Assembly (NCBI GenBank): GCA_947176415.1
Contig: CAMWQJ010000009.1
Coordinates: 1-44,670, forward strand
DNA length: 44,670 nt
Direction: 5' to 3'
DNA from: an uncultured Ruminococcus sp.
GTDB lineage: Bacteria; Bacillota; Clostridia; Oscillospirales; Ruminococcaceae
Within the stretch, counting starts at the first letter, position 1, and each line of letters starts with the position of its first letter. The notes under the pieces are model-generated. The model was not told where the DNA came from. It saw only the letters and a list, made by a program, of their open reading frames with translations, and ran no database searches. Of the stretch, positions 1-8,371 are shown one piece after another. The translations under genes were made by a program, and so were the position numbers.

Positions 1-1
1 C

Positions 2-781
2 GGTCTCAACCGCCGACAGATGATTGAAAATTACGAAAAATTTTTAGGTAATTCTTCTGCCGTGAATTTCGGGGTTATTGACGGACAGCTTGATTTTCTT
101 GGAAATGAGTCGGCACAGGGAATGACTTTAAAAGTTCCTGAAATTCCCGAATACAGCCAAAGAAAACTTCTTGCAATGGAAAAGGAAGCGACGGGAATTT
201 ATCTCAGCGGAAATCCGCTTGCGGAGTATGAATATATTTCTTCGCTTATGAAAACCCGTAAAATAGCCGATATTTCGGCAAATGTCAGGGAGGGCGAAAC
301 TGTACGGCTGCTTTGTCTGGTGCAGAATAAAAAAATTCACTCTCTCCGCAACAAGTCGGAAAAGATGTGTTTTCTGGAAATTTCGGACGGCACGGGAGAA
401 ATTGACGCTGTTGTTTTTCCCGATTTATATGCGGAATCGGCGGATTTTCTGAATGCAGACAATATTATATTGGTGACGGGCAAAGTCTCTGTAAAGGACG
501 AAAATATTTCGGTTGTGTGTTCCTCGATTGTCAGGGAAGAGGGTTTTTCCGCAATGACAGCCGACATGAAGCTTTGCATTATTACGGACGGACAGCTTGT
601 CAGCGACGATTTACTGAAAATATGCCGTGATTTTTCAGGCTCTACGCAGGTGGTTTTTTACCTCAGAAACGCACGGAAAACAGTCCTTCCGAAAAGCAGG
701 ATTAGCGTTGATATAAATGCGGAAAGTTTTTTACAGCTTGAAAAAATTTATAACAAAGCCGATATGGGACTTATCAGGTGA
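2..781 (+). CDS. dnaE: DNA polymerase III alpha subunit (DnaE), C-terminal part
   Basis: This is the 3' end of a gene whose beginning lies left of the window; the frame is open from base 2 and stops at TGA 779-781. The first residues (GLNRRQM) match the helix-hairpin-helix/beta-binding region that ends the polymerase fingers of DnaE. They are followed by an OB-fold nucleic-acid-binding domain of the form R-x-L-C-L-V ... K-M-C-F-L-E-I-S-D-G-T-G-E-I-D-A-V-V-F-P, typical of the DnaE C-terminus. DnaE is the replicative or lagging-strand polymerase catalytic subunit. The polymerase and PHP domains are outside the window. pfkA follows with its own promoter, a common order in Clostridia. The family is clear; only the N-terminus is missing. 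Confidence 0.9.
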   Translation, partial: GLNRRQMIENYEKFLGNSSAVNFGVIDGQLDFLGNESAQGMTLKVPEIPEYSQRKLLAMEKEATGIYLSGNPLAEYEYISSLMKTRKIADISANVREGETVRLLCLVQNKKIHSLRNKSEKMCFLEISDGTGEIDAVVFPDLYAESADFLNADNIILVTGKVSVKDENISVVCSSIVREEGFSAMTADMKLCIITDGQLVSDDLLKICRDFSGSTQVVFYLRNARKTVLPKSRISVDINAESFLQLEKIYNKADMGLIR

Positions 782-809
782 AAAATTACAAAAAATAGTG
801 CAAATACTC

Positions 810-838
810 TTGACATTTTACGCATAAAGTAGTAAAAT
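810..838 (+). promoter_or_regulatory. sigma-A promoter of pfkA
   Basis: The -35 box TTGACA is at 810-815 and the -10 box TAAAAT at 833-838, with a 17-base spacer. It lies just after the dnaE stop and about 70 bases before the pfkA start, so pfkA can be transcribed independently of dnaE. Confidence 0.85.
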
Positions 839-909
839 ATGTATGTATGGATTGAACTGCATTGATTGCAGGTTATAAAATAAGCCAAGTGCAGAATGGA
901 GAAGTTTTT

Positions 910-1872
910 ATGATTAAAAAAATTGCCGTATTGACAAGCGGAGGAGACGCTCCCGGCATGAACGCTGCTGTAAGGGCAGTTGTAAGGACAGCTATCAGCA
1001 AGGGCATGGAGGTTTACGGCGTACGCCGTGGCTATGTCGGACTTCTTACGGGCGATATTTTCCCGATGGACGAAAGAAGCGTTACGGATATTATCCACAG
1101 GGGCGGAACTATTCTTTACACTGCGAGATGTTCGGAGTTCAGAACGGACGAGGGCGTTTCAAAGGCAAGGGCAAAGTGCGAGGAACTCGGCATAGAGGGT
1201 CTTGTTGTTATCGGCGGTGACGGCTCTTTCAGAGGTGCCGGCGACCTCTCCGCAAAGGGTATGCTCTGTATCGGAATCCCCGGAACTATTGACAACGATA
1301 TTGCCTGCACAGATTATACAATCGGTTTCGATACTGCCATGAATACGGCTATGGAACTCGTTGACAAGCTCCGTGACACCTCACAGTCTCACGACAGAAT
1401 TTCAGTAGTTGAGGTAATGGGCAGAGGTGCTGGACATATCGCAGTAAATACGGGTATCGCCTGCGGTGCTACCGACATAATCACAAAGGAAATTCCCTAC
1501 GACCTCAACACAATTGCAAACACAATGCTTGAAAAGAAAGCAAAGGGCAAGGAAAATTTCGTTGTTATCGTTGCCGAGGGCGTTGGTCATTCTCAGGAAA
1601 TCGCTACCGAACTCCAGCTTAAAACGGGAATTGAAGCACGTGCTACTATTCTCGGACACGTTCAGCGTGGCGGTAATCCGACCTTAAGAGATAGGGTTGA
1701 AGCTACGAGAATGGGCAATTATGCAGTTGAACTTCTTGAACAGGGCATAGGAAACCGTGTTGTTGCTCTCAAGGAGAATAAACTTGTTGACTATGATATT
1801 CAGGAGGCACTCGCAATGCACAAGCCCTACGACGAAAAACTTCACCGTATGGCAGAGACAATTGCTTTCTGA
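910..1872 (+). CDS. pfkA: ATP-dependent 6-phosphofructokinase
   Basis: It phosphorylates fructose 6-phosphate to fructose 1,6-bisphosphate, the committed step of glycolysis in the cytoplasm. The 320 aa equal the length of the E. coli and Bacillus enzymes. Visible motifs are LTSGGDAPGMNA at the N-terminus (ATP site), IGGDGSF, PGTIDNDI with the catalytic Asp pair, EVMGRGAGHIA (substrate Arg) and GHVQRGGNPTLRDR. GGDGS and PGTIDND, rather than GGDDS and PKTIDND, mark the ATP-using and not the pyrophosphate-using type. The start is ATG 910, preceded by GGAG at 898-901; a TTG at 862 in the same frame has no ribosome site. The gene has its own promoter and ends at a strong hairpin terminator. Confidence 0.97.
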   Translation: MIKKIAVLTSGGDAPGMNAAVRAVVRTAISKGMEVYGVRRGYVGLLTGDIFPMDERSVTDIIHRGGTILYTARCSEFRTDEGVSKARAKCEELGIEGLVVIGGDGSFRGAGDLSAKGMLCIGIPGTIDNDIACTDYTIGFDTAMNTAMELVDKLRDTSQSHDRISVVEVMGRGAGHIAVNTGIACGATDIITKEIPYDLNTIANTMLEKKAKGKENFVVIVAEGVGHSQEIATELQLKTGIEARATILGHVQRGGNPTLRDRVEATRMGNYAVELLEQGIGNRVVALKENKLVDYDIQEALAMHKPYDEKLHRMAETIAF

Positions 1873-1894
1873 TTTGAAAATCCGCAAAAAAACA

Positions 1895-1919
1895 GGGACA
1901 CGCTTTGTGTCCCTTTTTT
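1895..1919. terminator. bidirectional intrinsic terminator between pfkA and the S1-domain gene
   Basis: Stem GGGACAC (1895-1901) pairs with GTGTCCC (1907-1913) around a five-base loop. Six T follow on the plus strand, and seven A (1886-1892) give a T tract on the minus strand. It serves the two convergent genes; the minus-strand stop codon (1919-1921) touches it. Confidence 0.9.
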
Positions 1920-2839
1920 CATTCAAATACAGTCTCCATATTTCTGCCTGACTCTTTCGTTGAATAGCACCAACGGTCTATTTTTCCTGATTCCCTGTAA
2001 TATTTAAGGGTGCGTGGCTGTTCGCATTCCTCGCATATATCCACGATAATTAATTTTACTTTCATTTTTTCGGGAATGAGTGCCTTTATATACACGCTGA
2101 CGTGCTGACCCACTTTTATATCGTCTCTCGGCTCGGCAAGTCCTGCGAGATTCGGCGTAAGTTCTACGAAAATTCCGTACTCCTCGACTGAACGCACAAT
2201 TCCGGAAACAGTCTCTCCCGACTCAAAAAGTTCTGCATTCTCTTCCCACGTTCCGAGAAGTTCCTTATGTGTAAGAAATATCCGACCGTTTTCGTTTGCC
2301 TTGACTACAGCGTGTATCATGTCGCCGTTTTGGAAACGGTCTGAGGGGTGGGAGATTCTTGAAACGGAAATTGTGTCAATCGGGATAAGCGACGGAATGC
2401 CACAGCCTATATCCGCAAAGCACCCGAACTGCTCCAGATGCGTAACCTTTGCGTCTATGATGTCGCCCGATTTGAGAGTGTCTATGTAATTTTCCATACA
2501 CTCCTCCTGTGCTGACTTTCGGGAGAGTTTTGCCGATATTCCGCCGTTTCTGGTGCGTGATATATTGATAACTTTAAAGCAGACAATTTTGTTTACTCTT
2601 GATATAAGTGCAATGTCACGTGTTGAGCCGTCCTCGATTCCGATTGCACCGTCATTCCTCATAATTATTCCCTCGGCACACGGCAGGTCAACTATGAGAT
2701 TATGCGAGCTGTCGCACACGGCAACACGTGCCTCAAGGATAACGCCTTTTTCCATAGCCTCGGAAAGTCCCTCGGCAGAAGATATATACCTTTGGTTTTC
2801 GGCTGTCCTGAAAATACAGCCCTCGGGTTTGTAAATCAT
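1919..2839 (-). CDS. S1 RNA-binding domain protein
   Basis: A 306 aa protein with two S1-type OB folds. The first runs from about residue 120 (GDIIDAKVTHLEQFGCFADIG) and the second from about residue 205 (GETVSGIVRSVEEYGIFVEL). The N-terminal part (roughly residues 1-110) also looks like a divergent S1-like barrel. The C-terminus carries a small Cys-x2-Cys (CEEC) segment and a Trp/Tyr-rich tail. S1 repeats bind single-stranded RNA; relatives include ribosomal protein S1 and YabR, but the exact role here is unknown. The start ATG at 2839 has GGAGG seven to eight bases upstream; an in-frame ATG at 2887 has no such site. It stands alone, convergent with pfkA and bounded by terminators on both sides. 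Confidence 0.8.
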   Translation of the reverse strand: MIYKPEGCIFRTAENQRYISSAEGLSEAMEKGVILEARVAVCDSSHNLIVDLPCAEGIIMRNDGAIGIEDGSTRDIALISRVNKIVCFKVINISRTRNGGISAKLSRKSAQEECMENYIDTLKSGDIIDAKVTHLEQFGCFADIGCGIPSLIPIDTISVSRISHPSDRFQNGDMIHAVVKANENGRIFLTHKELLGTWEENAELFESGETVSGIVRSVEEYGIFVELTPNLAGLAEPRDDIKVGQHVSVYIKALIPEKMKVKLIIVDICEECEQPRTLKYYRESGKIDRWCYSTKESGRNMETVFE

Positions 2840-2914
2840 ATTTTTACCTCCGTAATTGTTGATACTTGAATAGTTAATTTTATGCACACGGTTTGGATAT
2901 TATGCCACAAAAAC

Positions 2915-2942
2915 AAGTCCGTGATTTTATTTTCACGGACTT
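2915..2942 (-). terminator. intrinsic terminator after the 116-aa gene
   Basis: A ten-base perfect stem, AAGTCCGTGA (2915-2924) with TCACGGACTT (2933-2942), has an eight-base loop. On the minus strand it is followed by TTGTTTTT. It separates the 2948-3298 gene from the downstream S1-domain gene. Confidence 0.8.
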
Positions 2943-2947
2943 TTTTT

Positions 2948-3298
2948 CTATTGCCTTACTTTGACATTAAGTCCGCCCATTGCGTTGAGAACTGATTTGA
3001 CATTTCCCGAATCCTCCTCGTTGCAGACTATATATACTGTCGTGTTCCGACGGCGTTCAGGCTCGGAAACAACGTCCTCGGAGGCTGGCGACTCCATAAC
3101 GGCAGTGTAATAATTATAGCTCGTTACAGCTGTCGGCAGAATCGTGTACATCGTGCCGTTCTGCAATCTCGTTGCCTTTTCCGCCGACTTGTTGTAAACC
3201 ATATTAACAGACCTGACATTTGTACTTGAACGGAGTCGCATTATGGCAGTTTCGGCAAGCTCGGGGGTTTCAAATTCGGCTGAAATTCTTGAAATCAT
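2948..3298 (-). CDS. hypothetical protein, 116 aa
   Basis: I do not recognise a named family. The first 45 residues predict beta-alpha-beta (ISRISAEF, then a helix with ELAETAIMRL, then VRSVNMVY). The last 30 repeat such a pattern (TTVYIVCN, helix SGNVKSVLNAM, NVKVRQ), so it may be a small ferredoxin-like fold with a low-complexity middle. There is no signal peptide or membrane segment. A ribosome site AAAGGAAA precedes ATG 3298 and a clean terminator follows, so the gene is probably real and monocistronic. It is followed on the same strand by the S1-domain gene but separated from it by the terminator. No function is proposed. Confidence 0.65.
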   Translation of the reverse strand: MISRISAEFETPELAETAIMRLRSSTNVRSVNMVYNKSAEKATRLQNGTMYTILPTAVTSYNYYTAVMESPASEDVVSEPERRRNTTVYIVCNEEDSGNVKSVLNAMGGLNVKVRQ

Positions 3299-3392
3299 AA
3301 AAAAATTTTCCTTTCTTTTGTCAAGTTATATATGTTTGCTGTGGGGTTTTTATTATTTTTTCACAAAAGCTGAAAAATATACGTGGCGGATA

Positions 3393-3421
3393 TTGATTTT
3401 TCGGAAAATTTAGGTTATAAT
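3393..3421 (+). promoter_or_regulatory. sigma-A promoter of the DUF951-prfA operon
   Basis: The -35 box TTGATT (3393-3398) and -10 box TATAAT (3416-3421) have a 17-base spacer. Transcription would begin near 3428, which rules out an upstream in-frame ATG at 3427 as the DUF951 start. Confidence 0.8.
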
Positions 3422-3459
3422 AAAAAGTGTATGATTTTTTAAAAAAGGCGGTGGCGGTT

Positions 3460-3654
3460 ATGGATATACACGTGGGCGATATACTCACAATGAAAAAAAA
3501 ACACCCGTGCGGTTCTTATGAAATGTATGTACTTAGGGCAGGAATGGACTTTCGGCTCAGATGTTCGGGCTGTGCGAGGGAATTTATGACTCCACGGAAT
3601 AAAATAGAAAAAAATATTAAAAAAGTAAGGCACAAAGACGAGGGAGATTGTTAA
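3460..3654 (+). CDS. DUF951 family protein
   Basis: A 64 aa protein beginning MDIHVGDILTMKKKHPCGSYE, which fits the DUF951 family of small Firmicutes proteins (conserved V-G-D, K-K-x-H-P-C-G and C-x2-C motifs). The C-S-G-C pair together with the earlier Cys of HPCG may bind zinc, as in ribosome-associated zinc ribbons; this is inferred from the motif only. ATG 3460 is preferred because the promoter's predicted start (about 3428) falls after the alternative ATG 3427; the G-rich GGCGGTGGCGG upstream is an atypical ribosome site. Its stop codon abuts the prfA start, so the two are co-transcribed. The function is unknown. Confidence 0.85.
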   Translation: MDIHVGDILTMKKKHPCGSYEMYVLRAGMDFRLRCSGCAREFMTPRNKIEKNIKKVRHKDEGDC

Positions 3655-4728
3655 ATGTTTGAAAAAATTGAAACAATGGAAAAAAAATATCATGAGATAA
3701 GCAACAGGCTTTCCGACCCCGAAACAGTAAGCGACAACAAACTTTATACTCAGCTGATGAGAGAGTTTAAGAATTTAACGCCTGTTATTGAAAAATACAA
3801 AGAGTATAAAACCGCACTCACGTCTTTTAACGAAGCTAAGGAAATACTCGATGACGGAAGTCTTGAAAAAGATTTCAGGGAAATGGCACAGGCGGAGTAT
3901 GAAGAGTCAAAAAACGCTATGGAATCCATAACACAGGAGCTGAAAGTACTTCTTCTGCCGAAAGACCCTAACGACGACAAGAATGTTATAATTGAAATAC
4001 GTGGCGGTGCTGGCGGTGAGGAAGCCTCGCTTTTTGCAAACTCTCTATACCGTATGTATACAATGTATGCGGAGTCAAAGGGCTGGAAACAGGAAATATT
4101 GAATGCAAATCCCACAGAACTCGGCGGATTTAAGGAAATAAGTTTTTCGATAGAGGGCGAAGGGGCTTATTCACGCCTTAAATACGAAAGCGGAGTACAC
4201 AGAGTACAGCGAGTACCCGAAACGGAGTCACAGGGCAGAATCCATACGAGTACGGTAACGGTTGCAGTGCTTGTCGAGGCGGACGACGTGGAGCTTGAAA
4301 TAAATCCCACAGACCTTAAAATTGACTATTTCCGTGCAAGCGGTGCGGGCGGTCAGCACATCAATAAAACTGAATCGGCAGTCAGGATAACCTATCTGCC
4401 GACGAATGTGGTTGTTGAGTGTCAGGACGAAAGAAGTCAGCACAAGAACAAGGACAAGGCAATGAAAATTCTGCGGTCGAGGGTTTACGAGGCTATGCAG
4501 AGAGAACAGAATGACAGGATAGCAAACGAGCGGAAAATGCAGGTCGGCACAGGCGACCGCTCGGAGCGTATACGCACCTATAACTATCCGCAGGGACGGC
4601 TTACCGACCACAGAATTAATCTGACTATTTACAGGCTTGAAGATATTCTCAATGGAAATCTTGATGAAGTTTTTGATTCGCTCGCAACAGCCGACCAAGC
4701 CGAAAAACTCGCAGGGCAGGAAGTTTAA
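3655..4728 (+). CDS. prfA: peptide chain release factor 1
   Basis: It recognises UAA and UAG in the ribosomal A site and triggers peptide release. The 357 aa length is normal for RF1. The catalytic GGQ is at residues 232-234 ([10 protein letters not shown]). The RF1-type anticodon-like tripeptide P-x-T is at 188-190 (PET); RF2 would have [15 protein letters not shown] and [15 protein letters not shown] follow the family pattern. ATG 3655 directly follows the DUF951 TAA, with GGGAG upstream inside the previous gene. It is the second gene of a tight operon with the tRNA-modification gene 4732-5739 and coaE. Confidence 0.97.
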   Translation: MFEKIETMEKKYHEISNRLSDPETVSDNKLYTQLMREFKNLTPVIEKYKEYKTALTSFNEAKEILDDGSLEKDFREMAQAEYEESKNAMESITQELKVLLLPKDPNDDKNVIIEIRGGAGGEEASLFANSLYRMYTMYAESKGWKQEILNANPTELGGFKEISFSIEGEGAYSRLKYESGVHRVQRVPETESQGRIHTSTVTVAVLVEADDVELEINPTDLKIDYFRASGAGGQHINKTESAVRITYLPTNVVVECQDERSQHKNKDKAMKILRSRVYEAMQREQNDRIANERKMQVGTGDRSERIRTYNYPQGRLTDHRINLTIYRLEDILNGNLDEVFDSLATADQAEKLAGQEV

Positions 4729-4731
4729 ATT

Positions 4732-5739
4732 ATGGAAACACTTTTACTTGACGAAAATCAGATAGATATTGCGGTTGAACTGATAAAGAGGGGCGAAGTT
4801 GTCGGCATTCCGACGGAAACGGTTTACGGTCTCGGGGCGGACGCTTCCAACGAAAAAGCAGTAAGAAAAATTTTTCAGGCAAAGGGACGACCTGCCGATA
4901 ATCCGCTTATCGTTCACCTTGCGGACTTTTCCGATGCTGAAAAATATACTTCCTGTATTCCGCCTCTTGCCTGCCGTCTGGCTGAAAAATTCTGCCCCGG
5001 GGCATTGACAATAGTCCTACCTAAAAACGAACGTATACCGCTTGTAACTTCGGGCGGACTTGATACCGTGGGTATAAGAATACCGTCGCACCCTGTAATG
5101 CACGAGATTATAAAGCTCTCAGGCAGACCTATTTCCGCACCGTCTGCCAATATTTCGGGCTATCCGAGTCCGACGACCGCAAATCACGTTATGCGTGACA
5201 TGGGAGGAAAAATTTCCGCTGTAATCGACGGTGGACAGTCGCATTTCGGTGTTGAGTCAACTGTTGTTTCAATAGAAAACGGCGATACTGTGCGGATTCT
5301 ACGCCCCGGTTGCGTGACTGCCGAAATGCTTTCGGAGGTCGGCGGAAACGTCGTAATCGACAAGGCAGTGCTAAGCGGTCTTGAAAAAGGCGAAAAAGCG
5401 TCGTCCCCAGGAATGAAATACAAGCATTATTCGCCGAGTGCGGACATAGTTATTATAGAATCGGATTTTGAAAAATTCACTGCCTATGTCGGAGAAAATT
5501 ATGGCAAAAATGTTTTTGCACTGGTTTTTGACGGCGAGGAGGAAAATTTTCCCTATAGGTGCATGACATACGGAAAAAACAGTGAAAAACAGGCACATTT
5601 TATATTTCAACGCCTGCGTGAACTCGATGACTTGCACGCTGAAAAAGTCTACGTCCGAGCCCCGTCAAAAGAGGGCGTTGGACTGGCGGTCTACAACAGG
5701 CTTATAAGGTCGGCAGGATTTGAGGTGATAAGGCTATGA
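4732..5739 (+). CDS. ywlC: L-threonylcarbamoyladenylate synthase (Sua5/YwlC type)
   Basis: It makes threonylcarbamoyl-AMP from threonine, bicarbonate and ATP, the first step of the t6A37 modification of ANN-decoding tRNAs. The YrdC/TsaC fold spans about residues 10-200, with the nucleotide-binding pattern GEVVGIPTETVYGLGADA, KGRPADNPLIVHL and SAPSANISGYPSPT. Residues from about 225 on form the extra Sua5 domain (linker SSPGMKYKHYSP). The 335 aa length matches the long Sua5 form and not the short TsaC form. It starts three bases after the prfA stop and overlaps coaE by four bases (ATGA), so translation is probably coupled. Confidence 0.93.
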   Translation: METLLLDENQIDIAVELIKRGEVVGIPTETVYGLGADASNEKAVRKIFQAKGRPADNPLIVHLADFSDAEKYTSCIPPLACRLAEKFCPGALTIVLPKNERIPLVTSGGLDTVGIRIPSHPVMHEIIKLSGRPISAPSANISGYPSPTTANHVMRDMGGKISAVIDGGQSHFGVESTVVSIENGDTVRILRPGCVTAEMLSEVGGNVVIDKAVLSGLEKGEKASSPGMKYKHYSPSADIVIIESDFEKFTAYVGENYGKNVFALVFDGEEENFPYRCMTYGKNSEKQAHFIFQRLRELDDLHAEKVYVRAPSKEGVGLAVYNRLIRSAGFEVIRL

Positions 5740-6362
5740 GCGGACTGGAAAATGTTGTTGTCGTTGGGCTGACGGGTCAGACGGGTGCAGGAAAAAGCAC
5801 CGTTTCGGCGGTTTTTGCGGAAAGCGGTTTTTCGGTGATAGATGCGGATATTGTTTCACGCATGGTTATGGAAAAGGGGAGCGACTGTCTGTCTGAAGTA
5901 GCCGAAATTTTCGGCGAAGGTGTTATAAAAGACGACGGCACACTTAATCGTAGACTTCTGGCGGATATTGTTTTTTCGGACAAGGCTAAGCTCGAAACTC
6001 TCAATTCGATTACTTATCCCTATATCACAAGGGAAATTTTAAATCAGATAAATCATTTTGCGGAAAACGACAAAAAATTTATACTTCTCGACGCTCCGAC
6101 ACTTTTTGAGAGCAGGGCGGACGATTTCTGTGAAATTATAATTTCAGTTATGGCAGACAGTCAAATCAGAAAACAAAGAATAATCAGGCGTGACGGCATA
6201 ACGTCCGAACAGGCGGAAAAGCGTATGAGTTCACAGCTCGACGAGACGTTTTTTGCCGAGCATTCGGACTATATAATACATAATAATAGCAGTCCTGAAA
6301 CGGCTGGCGGTATTGCAAAAGAGCTTGCCGAAAAAATCATTGACTGCTATCAGAATAAATAA
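5736..6362 (+). CDS. coaE: dephospho-CoA kinase
   Basis: It phosphorylates the ribose 3'-OH of dephospho-CoA, the last step of CoA synthesis. The protein is 208 aa with the P-loop GLTGQTGAGKST at about residues 11-22. DADIVSR is the substrate-binding Asp region, and LLDAPTLFES fits the CoA-binding lid region (usually VPLLFE). The start ATG overlaps the TGA of the preceding gene (ATGA, 5736-5739). The length and motif order are typical of CoaE. It is third in the prfA cluster, and the M18 peptidase follows with a strong ribosome site at its stop codon. Confidence 0.94.
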   Translation: MSGLENVVVVGLTGQTGAGKSTVSAVFAESGFSVIDADIVSRMVMEKGSDCLSEVAEIFGEGVIKDDGTLNRRLLADIVFSDKAKLETLNSITYPYITREILNQINHFAENDKKFILLDAPTLFESRADDFCEIIISVMADSQIRKQRIIRRDGITSEQAEKRMSSQLDETFFAEHSDYIIHNNSSPETAGGIAKELAEKIIDCYQNK

Positions 6363-6375
6363 AGGAGTGTTTTTT

Positions 6376-7767
6376 ATGGAAAATTCCAAAGAATTAAAAG
6401 AAAAGCTTTTCATGCAGAGAAAAAACGCCGTCCTCAGAATGACAGAGGACGAACTCGCTGAGTGTGACAGCTTCTGCGAGGGCTATAAGGACTTCATGGA
6501 CACGGCAAAAATCGAGCGTGAGGCGGTAAACTATACAGTCGAACTTCTCCGAAACAGCGGATATATTGAGTATACGGCAGGAATGCAACTCAATGCAGGA
6601 GATAAGATTTACCGCAATAACAGGGGAAAATCTGTTGTTATGGCTGTTATCGGCTCTGCTCCGATTGAAGAGGGCGTTAAAATCTGTGCTGCACATATCG
6701 ACTCGCCGAGACTCGACCTTAAACAAAATCCGTTATATGAGGATAACGAAATGGCACTTTTTAAAACCCATTATTACGGCGGTATCAAGAAATATCAGTG
6801 GACGGCAATTCCGCTTGCACTTCACGGCGTTATCATCAGGTCGGACGGTGAGAAAATCAGCGTCAACATAGGCGAGGACGAAAATGACCCTGTTTTCTGC
6901 GTTACCGACCTTCTCCCGCACCTCGCTAACGACCAGATGACAAAGACTCTTGCAAAGGGTATCACGGGCGAACAGCTTAACGTTGTTGTCGGTTCAAGAC
7001 CTTTCAGGGACGACGAGACAAGCGAGGCGGTTAAGCTGAATATCATGAATATTCTTTTTGAAAAGTACGGAATCACTGAGGCGGACTTTATTTCCTCCGA
7101 GCTCGAAGTCGTACCGGCATTCAAGTCTAAAGACGTTGGATTTGACAGGAGCATGATTGGTGCATATGGTCACGACGACAAGGTGTGTGCGTATACTGCA
7201 CTTATGGCAACTGTTGACTGCAATAATCCGTTGCATACGGTTGTAACCGTCCTTACCGACAAGGAGGAGACGGGCAGTGACGGCAACACTGGCTTATGCT
7301 CGGCTTATCTTGAATATTTTATTGCTGATATTGCCGAATCTCTCGGCTCGGACGGTCGCACGGTTCTTTCTGCTTCCGAGTGCCTTTCCGCCGATGTTAA
7401 TTCTGCTTTCGACCCGACTTTTCCCGAAGTCAACGAAAAAAACAACTGTGCGTACATCAACAGGGGCGTGTGCATTACAAAATACACAGGTGCAAGGGGC
7501 AAGTCAGGCACTTCCGACGCTTCTGCCGAGTACGTCGGTCGAATCCGCAGACTTATGGACAGCCATAACGTTATATGGCAGACGGGCGAGTTAGGCAAGG
7601 TGGACGCAGGCGGTGGCGGTACTGTGGCTGCTTATATCGCCAACCTCAACGTTGATACTATTGACATGGGCGTGCCTGTGCTTTCGATGCACGCACCTTT
7701 TGAAATTGTCTCCAAAATAGATACCTACATGGCTTACAAAGCCTTTTCCGTATTCATAAATGATTAA
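6376..7767 (+). CDS. M18 family metalloaminopeptidase
   Basis: A 463 aa cytoplasmic peptidase of the aspartyl-aminopeptidase (M18) family, which removes N-terminal residues using two metal ions. Family signatures are CAAHIDSPRLDLK (the H-x-D metal ligand), VLTDKEETGSDG (catalytic and ligand Glu pair), DVNSAFDPTF and the C-terminal LSMHAPFEIVSK His ligand. ATG 6376 is set by AAAGGAG at 6361-6367, which overlaps the coaE stop; a longer in-frame start at 6313 lies inside coaE. It is the last gene of the plus-strand operon and ends at a strong terminator. Peptide turnover is the likely role; the preferred residue is not predictable. Confidence 0.92.
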   Translation: MENSKELKEKLFMQRKNAVLRMTEDELAECDSFCEGYKDFMDTAKIEREAVNYTVELLRNSGYIEYTAGMQLNAGDKIYRNNRGKSVVMAVIGSAPIEEGVKICAAHIDSPRLDLKQNPLYEDNEMALFKTHYYGGIKKYQWTAIPLALHGVIIRSDGEKISVNIGEDENDPVFCVTDLLPHLANDQMTKTLAKGITGEQLNVVVGSRPFRDDETSEAVKLNIMNILFEKYGITEADFISSELEVVPAFKSKDVGFDRSMIGAYGHDDKVCAYTALMATVDCNNPLHTVVTVLTDKEETGSDGNTGLCSAYLEYFIADIAESLGSDGRTVLSASECLSADVNSAFDPTFPEVNEKNNCAYINRGVCITKYTGARGKSGTSDASAEYVGRIRRLMDSHNVIWQTGELGKVDAGGGGTVAAYIANLNVDTIDMGVPVLSMHAPFEIVSKIDTYMAYKAFSVFIND

Positions 7768-7775
7768 ATTAAAAG

Positions 7776-7808
7776 AGCCTGAGACCGAAAATCTCAGGCT
7801 TGTTTTTT
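7776..7808. terminator. bidirectional intrinsic terminator
   Basis: Nine-base stem AGCCTGAGA (7776-7784) with TCTCAGGCT (7792-7800) and a seven-base loop, followed by TGTTTTTT on the plus strand. On the minus strand CTTTT follows the stem, giving a weaker terminator. It sits between the convergent M18 and DUF308 genes; the DUF308 stop (7807-7809) lies in the T tract. Confidence 0.88.
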
Positions 7809-8346
7809 ATTTCAGATACTTTTTGTCATCGCTTACCGTGTAGTTTTCAATGTCAATTATGCCGTCGCTTTTGTATGAGTTACGGCTGATAAAAAAGTCA
7901 TACGCACCCGCGATAACCATAATTATACCTGCTGTAATACGTATTGCACTGCCTGCTTTTACAAGGTTGAACATAAGCATTACACCAAGCACCGTCAGAA
8001 TCAAGGCAATCACCGCATTGAAAATCCGCTTATCATGCGATAAAACAGACTTTGTCGCAAAGTCCAGACCGCTTGCTGTCAGAATAAGTCCGACGGTAAG
8101 CGGTATTATTATCTGAACGAAAGACGGCAGAGAGGTTATAATTCCGCCTGCGATTACGCCCATGACATTTAAAATTATACTCGTTGGATTACTGTCGGCG
8201 AGAAAAGTTTTAACAATCTTTACCACGCAGAAAAGTATGATTATAATGCCTACGAGGTAGAAAAGTCTTGAAATTATGCTCGGGAAAAAAGCTGTTATTA
8301 TTCCCGAAATTACAAGGATTAACCCCTTTACGTCGTTTGTTTTCAT
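7807..8346 (-). CDS. DUF308 (HdeD-like) integral membrane protein
   Basis: A 179 aa protein with about six hydrophobic segments arranged as three pairs (for example GLILVISGIITAFF, LFYLVGIIIILFCVV, VMGVIAGGIITSL), the short-repeat pattern of DUF308. A charged cytoplasmic tail of about 30 residues follows. ATG 8346 has an excellent ribosome site (AGGAGGTGA). It is the last gene of the moxR-DUF58-transglutaminase operon, 25 bases after the transglutaminase gene. The role is unknown; E. coli HdeD acts in acid resistance, but that cannot be transferred from the sequence. Confidence 0.85.
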   Translation of the reverse strand: MKTNDVKGLILVISGIITAFFPSIISRLFYLVGIIIILFCVVKIVKTFLADSNPTSIILNVMGVIAGGIITSLPSFVQIIIPLTVGLILTASGLDFATKSVLSHDKRIFNAVIALILTVLGVMLMFNLVKAGSAIRITAGIIMVIAGAYDFFISRNSYKSDGIIDIENYTVSDDKKYLK

Positions 8347-8371
8347 AAAAATTCACCTCCTGAAAGTTATA

